Positions 1-9,019 of a stretch of 15,411 nucleotides of DNA are shown piece after piece (the stretch's first letter is position 1; every line of letters begins with the position of its first letter). This DNA is from an uncultured Ureaplasma sp. (GTDB lineage Bacteria; Bacillota_I; Bacilli_A; Mycoplasmatales; Mycoplasmoidaceae). The notes below the pieces were generated by a model. The model made no database searches. It was not told the DNA's origin and saw nothing but the letters and a program-made list of their open reading frames with translations. The stretch lies in assembly GCA_910589685.1 (NCBI GenBank), contig CAJUTA010000025.1:1-15411 (forward strand). The letters are read 5' to 3'. The position numbers and the translations under genes are program-made.

Positions 1-1
1 A

Positions 2-442
2 AATGCCGCAATCAACTTAGCAAACATCATGAACAACTTCGGGGGATTGTACTACACACCAGGAACAACAAGCGGAACAATGACTGGTTTAGTAGCTGAC
101 GGAACAGCTTGAACAGCACCAATAGCAGCAGTAACAGCAGTAGCTGGTTTACCAAACGGATTTGGAACAATTGAAGCTGACTTAACTGCAGCTAACGTAA
201 TTACTGGTTGAACAGCTGGAAGCAACGGACAAAAAACTAAAACTCACAACGGTATCACTTGAACATACACACCAGGTGACGCAACAGCCGGCACACTAGC
301 AACTCTTGAAGCACAAGTGTTAAGTATGAAAGTATACGACAAAACTGGTAATACAGTAACTCAAAAAGTTCGTTACTTCAGCAGCACTCCAACTTTAGGA
401 AATGCAAACGATATGGTTAATAGCATGAAGAAGAAAATCTAA
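2..442 (+). CDS. 3' end of an unidentified Ala/Thr/Gly-rich protein, probably an abundant surface protein
   Basis: This frame is open from the left edge to a TAA and gives 146 residues of C-terminus; the start lies outside the window. I do not recognise the family. It is rich in Ala, Thr, Gly and Asn and has few charges until the end, which reads NSMKKKI. Three Trp residues, all TGA, each precede Thr (AWTAP, GWTAG, TWTYTPG), suggesting weak internal repetition or a beta-rich extracellular fold. Base use is unlike the rest of the window: a hand count gives about 42% GC, and C-ending codons (AAC, TTC, TAC, ATC, CAC) dominate. That pattern is typical of very highly expressed mollicute genes, and foreign origin is the alternative. 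A mycoplasma surface lipoprotein such as a P35-type antigen is conceivable, but no signal peptide is visible here. The next gene starts 111 bases downstream on the same strand. Confidence 0.8.
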
Positions 443-447
443 TTTTC

Positions 448-474
448 AAAAATATTATTAATTTAGATATTTTT
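448..474 (+). terminator. Possible weak terminator after the left-edge gene
   Basis: An A/T-only inverted repeat, AAAAATAT (448-455) and ATATTTTT (467-474) around an 11-base loop, lies just after the TAA at 440-442 and runs into further T residues. All-A/T stems form easily by chance here, so this is tentative. Confidence 0.35.
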
Positions 475-539
475 TTAAAAAAATACAAAAAGATAATAAA
501 GATTAATATTTAATATTTTCTTAATAAAATTAAAGTATA

Positions 540-547
540 AAGGTAGG
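540..547 (+). promoter_or_regulatory. Shine-Dalgarno-like site of the first DUF885 lipoprotein gene
   Basis: AAGGTAGG ends 6 bases before the ATG at 554. It resembles AAGGAGG with one interruption and supports that start. Several other genes in this window lack any comparable site. Confidence 0.55.
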
Positions 548-553
548 CTTTAT

Positions 554-3304
554 ATGAAATTAAAAAATAAGATAATATTCACTAGTTTAGCATTCGCTAC
601 TGGTGTGGTTGGTGCAACAAGTCTTGCTATTGGATTGTCATCTTGTGGTGAAAATCAAACAGCAAGTAGTGTTGTGATTTCAGCAAATAAACAATTTATT
701 GAGAAAGAAAAACAATATTATGATAGCGATAATAAGCTTCCATTATATGTAGAAACTACTCAATCTAGTAGAGATACTAATATTGCTCATCAAAAATCAA
801 TTTTGGGTTTATATGAAAATGCAAAGATAGCTAAACAAGAACTTGAAAATTTAAAAACAAATAATACAAGTTTAAGTGAAGATGAAAAAATTTGATTAGA
901 TTCTTATATTACACAATGAGATATTAAAATTGGAAACCTTGAAAAAGGTACTTACTATTTAGGTTTGGATCCAATTTCAGGTGGACGTATGCTATCAAGT
1001 AGATCAAACAATCTACGTAGCAATGTTAATAATGCTTTATTAATTTACCAATTGAATGAAGAAACTGGAGATCCAGATGAAACTAAATTGGATGTTGAAT
1101 TAATTAAAACAATTAACGGACGAATTGATAGTGTTATTCAATATATCAAAAACTTAAAAGGATTCTTAACAGATGGTATGAAAATTGGTATTATGCCATC
1201 TAACATTGTTAAAAAATCTTTCATTAAACAAACAATTGAAACATATTATGCAAGTGACATTAACAATTTACTATTTGGTAATAATACAACTACTATCATA
1301 AACATAAATATGAAACAATTTTTTGATTCTAATCCAAGATCATACTTTGATTCTTTCTTAGCAAAATATAAAGATGCTGCAAAAAAAGAAGGAATTGAAA
1401 ATAATGATATTGAACAAAAAATTCAAAACTTGTCGAGTGCTTTAAATGACTTTGTGTTATTTTACACAACTGAATATTGAAAAGCCACTCAATCATTTGG
1501 ATATGCAGGAACAACATTATCTGATTTAACATTAAATAAAAATAATGGTACAGATGATACAACAAAAGAAGTTGAAGAAACTTTAGTTGTTGGAAAAAAT
1601 GATGATGGTAGTGACCGTTCTGTATATGGTCTTGGCTATAGTAAATCTGAAGTTGAACAAAAAAATATTGGAATTGGATTCATGAAAATAGATTCAACTA
1701 TTCAAAAAGATTTAGCTGGTAATGCTTATTCTGGAAATGAAATCTACAACCAATTGTTATACAACAATAACTCAGTTAAAGATGATGCAACAAAAATATA
1801 CAATGAAGGTATTAAATTAGCACAAGATGGAATTAACAAAATGACATCTATTGCTGAACATGTTATTACTGATATTTTCAAAGTTCAAAACACTGATGAT
1901 TGAAATCCAACAATTAGTTATACAGCGGATCCATATGGTGCTAAACCAGAAAGTAAAACATTAAATGAAATTATTGGAGAAGCAAATAAAAAAGATTATT
2001 TTGCTAAATTCAATATTTGATTAAATCAAGAAGACTTCTTTTTTGGTCGTGAAACTATTAATAAAGACCAATTATTAAATAAATATTGAAATAATACTAG
2101 TGATACAACAATCAATAATTATAAGAAAATTATTGAAACACAAGGATATGTTAAAAATTGAGATAATAATAGCCCTATTAATGGTTCAGAACACACAGTC
2201 ACTGGAAAATTTGCACTAGCAGGAGCAGTTAGCTCATTAGAAAATTATTTAACATTTAAAAATAGTACAGATAAAGTGTTTGGTGACAATTTTAATCAAA
2301 TTGCTGACTATGTATTATCTCCATATAACTATGATATTCGTAAAGATATTGGTGTTGGTATGGAAGGTCCTCGGGGATCTAAACAATTCCAATACAATTG
2401 CGACCCTTACTATAGTTTACAAAAATGAAGTGTTGCCTCATTAACTACTCATGAAGGAGCAATGGGTCACCACACTCAGCAAGAATATTGAACAGAATAT
2501 ATGCCAGGAACTGAAAATGGTAAAGTTGTTGATGAAAATTTAACACCTGGTTATACATTTGTTAATGATGCCTTCCATGAAGGATGAGCTGTTTTCACTG
2601 AATGATTTGCAGCTGAATTAGGAATCTATGGAATATGGGGGGGTTCGCAATTTGATGGTAACGTTTTACCAACAGATTGAACAAAAAATACAAGCACAAT
2701 TTTGAACATTAAAGATGTTAAAAATGTTACTCAAAATGAAATAGATTTCATTAAAAACTATCAGGGTGGAGTTTACTGAAATATTGTTGATAGTATTAAA
2801 GATCCAACTAATTCAAATAATAGTGCTTATGCAAATGATAATGAAAAAGCTACTGCGGCTACTAAATTAGCAAATATGCTTGCATACTACGGTTTTTTAA
2901 ATGAAGCGCAATTAAGAAATATGAGAATGGCTTTAGATACTGCAGTAAATTATAAAGGAACTAGTGGTATAGGAGCGCTTAATTATGGTGCATCAATTCA
3001 AAATGAACGTAATTACATGAAATCAAATTCTGGATTAGGTGATGGGGATGTTAAATCAGAATCAATCCGTTATACATGTATTCCAAGTCAAGCAACTGGA
3101 TATATGCTTGGTAAAGTTATTATTAATGAGTTATATACACAAGTTAAGAATAAATATACTAAATTAAATGAATCTACTATAAACTATGATTTTGTTAAAG
3201 ATTCAAAAGACATCATTAAACAACTATTTGATTTAACATTAAGAAATGGTGAAATTCCACTAAATGTTCTTCAACAAATTGTTAAAGAAAAATTCCAACT
3301 TTAA
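554..3304 (+). CDS. DUF885-family metallopeptidase-like lipoprotein (paralogue 1)
   Basis: This is a 916-residue predicted surface lipoprotein, read with TGA as Trp. The N-terminus is a basic start, a hydrophobic stretch and the lipobox GLSSC, with Cys31 as the predicted lipidation site. A long N-terminal half of about 600 residues has no motif I know. The C-terminal third carries DUF885 hallmarks: HEGAMGHH at residues 633-640, HEGWAVFTE at 675-683, and near the end an RMALD...SGLG...RYTCIPSQATGY block matching the family's R-x-VVDTG / PGQALAY region. In DUF885 proteins the HE-x3-GHH and EGWA-x-YxE motifs are thought to form a gluzincin-like zinc site, so proteolysis of extracellular protein or peptide is a plausible role but inferred. 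The ATG at 554 has a Shine-Dalgarno-like site and gives a perfect signal peptide. A seven-G run at 2637-2643 encodes W695-G696-G697. The gene faces a diverged paralogue (3559-6294). Confidence 0.85.
2637..2643 (+). repeat. Seven-G homopolymer inside the DUF885 paralogue 1 gene
   Basis: The run lies in frame (TGG GGG GGT), 12 residues after E683 of the putative second zinc motif. As written the frame is intact. Gaining one G would bring a TAA after about six codons, and losing one G would bring a TAG further on, so slippage would remove the C-terminal conserved block. Confidence 0.9.
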
Positions 3305-3325
3305 TTAATATCTATTAACTAAAGA

Positions 3326-3360
3326 AAATACTAAGATTAATTCTCTTAGTATTTTTATTT
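3326..3360 (+). terminator. Rho-independent terminator of DUF885 paralogue 1
   Basis: A perfect 11-base stem, AAATACTAAGA (3326-3336) with TCTTAGTATTT (3344-3354) around a 7-base loop, begins 21 bases after the TAA and is followed by TTATTT. Position and shape fit an intrinsic terminator for the plus-strand gene. Confidence 0.8.
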
Positions 3361-3495
3361 AATTATTAATTTAATTGATGATTAGAATTTTATTAACTAA
3401 ATAAAAAAATATTTATTATCTTTGTTAACAAAATAATCATAATGCCTTAAAGTTATGTTTTTATATCAAACACAAGTATAATAAAATACATTTAA

Positions 3496-3529
3496 AAAAA
3501 TACTAAGCAAATTATTGCCTAGTATTTTT
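3496..3529 (-). terminator. Rho-independent terminator of DUF885 paralogue 2, possibly bidirectional
   Basis: A 15-base stem, AAAAATACTAAGCAA (3496-3510) and TTGCCTAGTATTTTT (3515-3529), surrounds a 4-base loop. Its single imperfect pair is A-C on the plus strand but a G-U pair in the minus-strand transcript. On the minus strand it follows the stop codon at 3559 by 29 bases and ends in a run of seven T. The 14 bases TAGTATTTTTATTT are shared with the terminator at 3326-3360. Confidence 0.8.
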
Positions 3530-3558
3530 ATTTTTATAAATTAAATGTTAAATTTATT

Positions 3559-6294
3559 TTATTTATATAAATTTGATAAATATTGATTAACAGCTCAATT
3601 TAATGCTTCTAATGGAACACTACCATTTCTTAAAATTAAATTAAATAAAGGAGCTGTGTTTTCACGAGTTGAGATTGGATTTTCTCAATCCATAAATTTT
3701 TTACCAGTATTGACGTTTTCATAAGCAGTTTTTGCTTTAATGAAATAATTTTGCATTTCAATTAATCCATTGTAGTAGCTAGTAGCTTGACCAGTATATT
3801 CTAAATAACGTTTAGTTTCACGTTTAATATCGTCTAACCCTAAACCTGAATTTAATTTCAAATATTCACGTGCTTGATTTAATGAGAAACCAGATCCACT
3901 TGTAAAATTACCACCTTTACCAGAGTGAATTCCTACATCTACTGCAATACGCATTGCTCTTAATTGACGTTCATTCAAGAAACCAAAATATTGTAATGAA
4001 TCATAATATTCTTGACTATTTCCTGGTTGATTTGGTTTGTTTTGATCTGGTGAAAATTCAGTTATTCAGTATGTACCATTTGAATATTCATATTGATCTA
4101 CATATGCAGTGATATCATTTGTTTTTGAATTAACACCAAATGCAGGTAAATCTAATACTCCTTGGACTTTTGATAATTGACCATTAGTATCAATATTTGC
4201 AGAAACAGTAGCTGGAATTCCATAAACACCTAATTGAGTTGCTAATCATTCACTAAATAATCCTCATCCTTCAGCATAAGCTGTTGAATCAATTTCAATA
4301 GCATTTTCATTTCCAGGATGTTCATCGGCATAATTAAATTGGAAAACATGACCAGTAATACCTTCGTGGTTAGCTAATGTTGACATTGATCATTTTTGTA
4401 ATCCAAAATATGGATTTACATCTAAAAAGAATCCACCTGATCCATCATTAACTCAACTAGAAGCACCAGGACCACCACTAGCAAATGCTGCCCCCCCCGT
4501 TGCTGTACGAAGTGTGTAGTCTCAACTTGTTTTTTCAAATACATTAGTTAAATGTTGAGCTGTACTTTGTTTATATTCCAAATATTGACGTACTGCTTTT
4601 GATGCTCCAATATAAGCAGCTTCAGGGGTAATTGAATTTGGAGTCTCTCTAAATTCTTTTGGACTAGCATCTTGAATAGTTGCAGGTGATAATTGATCAG
4701 TAATATACTTAACATATAAATTACCAGCATCACCTGTTGTAATAGTTTTATTTTGATCAGTATCACCAATATAACCAATTACTCGACGAACGTAATCATT
4801 GTTTGTTCCAAGAGTTGCATTTCTAGGTCAAGCTTCATATGCATAATCATTATTTATTGAACTTGAACTTCCAGGAACACTACTAACTTGTGTTGTACCG
4901 ATCATCATTTTTTGATCATTTTTACAATCACGTCCATTAAAGAATTGATCAGAATTTAATCATTCAAAGAATTTTTTTAAATCGACTTGTTTGCCTTGTC
5001 CTGCAACACGTAATAATTCACTTTGTTGTGTTGATCCATATTGATCACCTGATGAATCTATATCATACATATATGTTTCGCTTCATTCATTATTAGGTCC
5101 AACTTTTAAGTTAGCAATTTGATTAGCTACACTTTGCATAGCATCTTTAATACCTTGTACTTGACTATCACCTAATTTATATTGATCTATAGTTGAAACA
5201 TTAGTAATATTAGTATGTTTTTGAAGCAACCCTTCATATATTTTTTTCCCATCAGGTCCAGTAAAACCAATACCAATATCATTTGTATTAAGATTTCCTT
5301 CATTCAATCCTAAACCAGAAATATATTTAGTAGTTGTATTATTTACTTTAATTGAAAAACTATTATCTTCTTCATTTGGGTTAGATGGCACAAGATTAAA
5401 TGATAATGAATTTTCACTTGCAGTCTTACCATATTTAATACCATTATAGTAATCAGTCATAATAAAATTCATTAACTTATCTAGTGATGTTTGACATTCA
5501 TTAACTAAATTAGCAATGTCTTCTGGATTGTTATTTTGATTTGCCCAATTTACATATGAATTAGATTTAAACAATGAACCAGAAATATTTTTAAGTGAAG
5601 TAATTTCACCTTTAGCAAATTTTACTAATTCATTTTGATAAAGGTTTTGTAATAATTGACCAACTGTGTGTTTTGCTAACACTCCACTTCAAGTTACATC
5701 ATTTTCTAATCCTTCTTTTAAATTAGAATAAACATCATTAATGTATTTATTAATGTTTTGTAATTCTGTTCGTTTTGATTCAACAGTTTTCCCATCATAG
5801 TTATTAGCAGCAGCTAAAACATGACGATTAAATGTTTTATGATAGTTAGTCATAGAAAATGTATCATTAATATCAGAAATTAAGTAACGAATATTTGCAT
5901 TAAGTAATTTCAATTTTGTTTGTAATTCAAATTGAATTCCTCGTAATCAAACATTTAGATCAATGAAATTATTCATTTCAGTTGAATTAATTGTTGATTG
6001 ATTTGCATTCAATCTATTAATCAAATCATTAGTATAATCTAAATATTTACTAACAACATCTTTTACTTGTTGTTCATTATCTTTTGTTACTTGGTAAATA
6101 CCATCACCAATTACATTAAATAATTCATTGTTGTAATCAGAGTAAAGTTTTTTAGCAACCGATAAACTCAATTCATAATTGTAAGTTTCTTCACTTTTAC
6201 ATGATGAAAGACTTAAAACACTTCCTAATACAAGTGATCCAGTCGCAAGTCCTAATATAGACAAGAAAATTGTTTTTTTAGCTTTAAATTTCAT
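3559..6294 (-). CDS. DUF885-family metallopeptidase-like lipoprotein (paralogue 2)
   Basis: This is a 911-residue predicted lipoprotein, read with TGA as Trp. The signal peptide ends in LSLSSC with Cys32 as the lipidation site. The overall plan matches paralogue 1: a long N-terminal half, then HEGITGHV at residues 643-650, EGWGLFSE at 675-682, and a C-terminal RIAVDVGIH...SGLG...RYLEYTGQATSYY block. The latter is closer than paralogue 1 to the DUF885 consensus. The second His of the family's usual GHH is Val here, and the His before EGW is lost. Putative zinc chemistry is inherited from the family and not shown. An eight-G run (minus strand, plus coordinates 4491-4498) encodes part of T599-G600-G601-A602, before the catalytic motifs; the frame is intact. 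The start at 6294 lacks a clear Shine-Dalgarno site. It lies 51 bases after feoB with no terminator between, so co-transcription is likely. Confidence 0.85.
4491..4498 (-). repeat. Eight-C (G on the coding strand) homopolymer inside DUF885 paralogue 2
   Basis: Eight consecutive C on the plus strand (G on the coding strand) fall within codons ACG-GGG-GGG-GCA, 41 residues before H643. It is the longest G/C homopolymer I see in the window. Any length change other than a multiple of three would remove the whole catalytic region. Confidence 0.9.
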
Positions 6295-6345
6295 ATTTTC
6301 ACAGCTTTGAAATTAATATATTATTTTTTTACTTTTATTTTACAC

Positions 6346-8679
6346 CTAATAAATAAAAATGAATAATGTTAAAATAAAAATCCCAATTGAAAAAATAAAG
6401 AATGAAATAAACAAAAATTGACGTGAATTTTTGTATATTTTGATGCTATTTGTTTTTAGATATGTTTTAGCTAAAATTGTTTTAACAATCAAATATATTG
6501 ATATCCCAAGAAAAGATACTGCTAGCATTACTCAACTAGTAATTAATAAATAATTGTTAATTAATTGTGGTGATAAAACAATTTTTTCAACACTTCCAAT
6601 AGATGCATATCCAATTAATGATAATAAATAAGATAAAACAAATGCATATCCTAAATGCAATAATGTGTTTTTTGTTCCACCTTCTTTTTTCATAATTGCA
6701 ATGGTAGACATGCAAGGAACATAAAATGCAAAAAGAATAATATAAGAAATTAATGATGCAATTGGCAAACTAACTAATGAATTTGGGGCGAATAATGCAT
6801 TTTTAAATCCAATGGCAGTTGTAACATCAACTACATCAGATCCTGAAAACATTAATGAAATATTACTAGCTGCTATTTCTTTTGCTGGAGCAGCAGTTAT
6901 TAATGAAGTTGCAAAACGTCAATCTTGTCCTAGCCCAATTGGATAGTAAAGATATTGAAAAGGCAATGAAATATATTGCAAAAATGATGCTTTTGTTCAA
7001 TCAATACTGCTATTAAACAAATATGATGTGTCATCAATTAATCCAGTAGTTGGAGAGATATACATCAATAAAAACATTATTAAATTTGCAATAAAAATAA
7101 AAATAAAAATTCTTTTAATAAACGATCAAACTTCTAATCCAAGTGTTTTAAAAATAATTAATAAACTTGGTAATCTTCAATTTGGTAGTTCTGTTAGCAA
7201 AAATGTTTTGTCATTTCTAAAAATTGTTTGGCTAAAGAATAAACCAGAAAATAAAGTAATAATTCCAGTGAAAAATGTAAATGCAATACCTAGTAATCAA
7301 GAATATTGAGTTCCAACAAATGCCTGCATTATTCAAGTGAAAACAACTAATCTTGCGCTACATGCAATAAATGGAGCAATTAAAAATATTACTCTTCTTT
7401 CTTTAAATGAGTGACAATTTCTAGCCATCATTACAGCTGGTATGTTGCATCCAATTCCTGTAATAAGAGATAAAACACTTCTACCACTAATTCCAAATTT
7501 TTCTAATTGTTTATCAAGCAATAAACAAACACGTGATAAATAACCGGTTTGCTCTATAAAGTTAACACATAAAAACATTATGGTAATGTATGGAATAAAT
7601 CCAATCATAGTAAATATTCCACCTAGTATCCCATCCACAACTAAATTTTGCACTCAAGGTCTTGTATAAGACATTGATTGAATTATTTTCTCATTAATTA
7701 AATCAAACAAGCTAGTTAGTTTTTCATTTAAAAAACCGCCTGCATACTCGCCAAATGTTAAATAATAAATTGCAGCAATTATTAAAAGAAAAATTAGCGC
7801 TCCAAAAAATTTATTAAGCAATAACTTATCAATTCTTATAAATAATTTCTTTTTTTGTTCAATTTTATTATTAAAGATTTTTTCATCTTTAAAGGAAAAA
7901 TTTAATGTATCGATAATGAATTTCTCGCGAACATCACGAATTATTTTCTTTGTTTTAGCAATTGTTAATTTATTAGTTTTTAATAATGACTGAATCTTGT
8001 TATAGATGTTTCATTCATGAGCAAGGGTGGCAATTTGATTATTTCCTTCTAAAAATTGAATTGCAAAAAAACGATGATTAAATCTAAATTTATTTTCTGG
8101 AACAAGTGATTCAATTTTTTTAATTAAATTTTCAATTTTGTCACCATAATCTAATTTAAATTTTGAACTTGTGTTGGAATTAAATAAAAATGATTTAATG
8201 CTTTCAACTACACCTTTATTCTTAGATGCAGTAATTAAATTTGCTTTAACTTTAATTTTTTGTGACAACTTGAAAAGATTTAAACTATTAGAATTGATTT
8301 GATCAGCCATATTAATAACTAATTCATCAAGCATACCTGTTTCTAGGAGTTGTGTTGTCAAAAAAAGATCACGTTTCAATGATGAAACACTAACAATATT
8401 GATTATTGAATTGTATTCAAAATTAAGAATTGCATTAATTGCATATTTTTCATCATCACTTGACGAATTCAATGTATAGATACCTGGCAAATCAATTATT
8501 TTGATATTTCTATCTTTTCTTAGACTTCCAGAAGTTGCACTAACAGTGATTCTATCTGCATTCCCAATTGGTGAATTTTGTCAAGTAAGGCGATTGAAAT
8601 ATGTTGATTTCCCAACATTTGGATTTCCTACTAGCAAAAATTTCTTTATATTTTCTAAGTTATTTTTTATTAACTTCAT
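6346..8679 (-). CDS. feoB: Ferrous iron transport protein B
   Basis: This 777-residue protein has the size of a full FeoB, the GTP-dependent Fe(II) importer of the cytoplasmic membrane. The N-terminal G domain shows G1 GNPNVGKS (18-25), G3 DLPG (63-66) and G4 NMAD (123-126). Its G2 region reads IGNADRITVS, where the usual form is VGNWPGVTVE. The membrane part carries both conserved gate segments, GIGCNIPAVMMAR with Cys411 and FYVPCMSTIA with Cys656, plus TELPNWRLP. Multiple hydrophobic helices run to the C-terminus, which ends without a FeoC-like tail. TGA codons interrupt it only under the standard code. The ATG at 8679 gives a normal length and follows a weak GAAGAAAGA. feoA lies 75 bases upstream in the same direction; a DUF885 lipoprotein gene follows 51 bases downstream. 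Confidence 0.95.
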
Positions 8680-8730
8680 TAAGTTAATCTTTCTTCATAA
8701 TTATTGAAAAAATATTAATAAGAAAATAGT

Positions 8731-8750
8731 CAATATGTATTGTATCAATA
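8731..8750. promoter_or_regulatory. Alternating CAATA/TATTG inverted repeats between feoA and feoB
   Basis: CAATA (8731-8735), TATTG (8738-8742) and CAATA (8746-8750) alternate with spacers of 2 and 3 bases, making two overlapping dyads; another TATTG lies at 8702-8706. The position, upstream of feoB and just after the feoA stop, would suit an operator or a processing site. The minus strand here also contains TACAAT, a good match to a -10 element. Function is inferred only. Confidence 0.3.
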
Positions 8751-8754
8751 ATTA

Positions 8755-9012
8755 TTATTTATTTTTTTCATTTAATGTAACCAAAATATTGAAAGCATCG
8801 CTACTACGAATGCCATAATCAATATTATTTATTTCTAGAATTATTACACTATTATTTTTACCTAAAGATTTAACAAAAACAGTAGCATCAGGATATATTC
8901 CAATATTCTCTAATTTTGTAACTATATTTTTATCATCAAACAAAACATATTTTATTTTTACATATTTATCATGTAAACAGTGATCAGATAAATGGTATTG
9001 CTTTTCTTTCAT
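8755..9012 (-). CDS. feoA: FeoA-domain protein
   Basis: This is an 85-residue cytoplasmic protein with the small SH3-like FeoA fold. The segment KLENIGIYPDATVFV, then VIILEINNIDYGIRSSDA, follows the FeoA pattern of a L-x-x-L/I-G-x-x-P-G-x-x-V turn followed by beta-strands and a final xALRxxxA-like strand. It carries a somewhat long N-terminal segment (MKEKQYHLSDHCLHDKY) that includes two His and one Cys. FeoA is thought to modulate FeoB. The gene lies directly upstream of feoB, the usual order. Its ATG starts only 7 bases after the stop of the DUF31 peptidase gene, which implies coupled expression. Only a weak AAGAAATAA-type ribosome site is visible. Confidence 0.8.
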   Translation of the reverse strand: MKEKQYHLSDHCLHDKYVKIKYVLFDDKNIVTKLENIGIYPDATVFVKSLGKNNSVIILEINNIDYGIRSSDAFNILVTLNEKNK

Positions 9013-9019
9013 TTTTTTA

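Noticed and set aside
554..3304. The gene looks broken into several pieces by in-frame TGA codons, like a pseudogene; the same holds for 3559-6294, 6346-8679 and 9020-10567.
   Set aside because: All interruptions are TGA, the pieces stay in one frame, and conserved motifs continue across them. This is the mollicute UGA-Trp code, not decay.
3305..3558. A possible small RNA or short gene between the two DUF885 genes.
   Set aside because: Apart from the two terminator hairpins I see only A/T-rich sequence with no promoter, structure or open frame worth reporting.
4441..4560. A frameshift at the eight-C run in DUF885 paralogue 2.
   Set aside because: Reading the lines on both sides in one frame gives a continuous protein with HEGITGH and EGWG downstream, so the present tract length is in frame.
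4548..4778. A minus-strand open frame of 76 codons in another frame within DUF885 paralogue 2.
   Set aside because: It is Leu/Ile/Gln-rich out-of-frame translation of the real gene, with no start signal of its own.
7028..7309. A plus-strand open frame of 93 codons antisense to feoB.
   Set aside because: It lies wholly within the feoB membrane-domain coding region, begins with a non-AUG codon context and has no recognisable motif.
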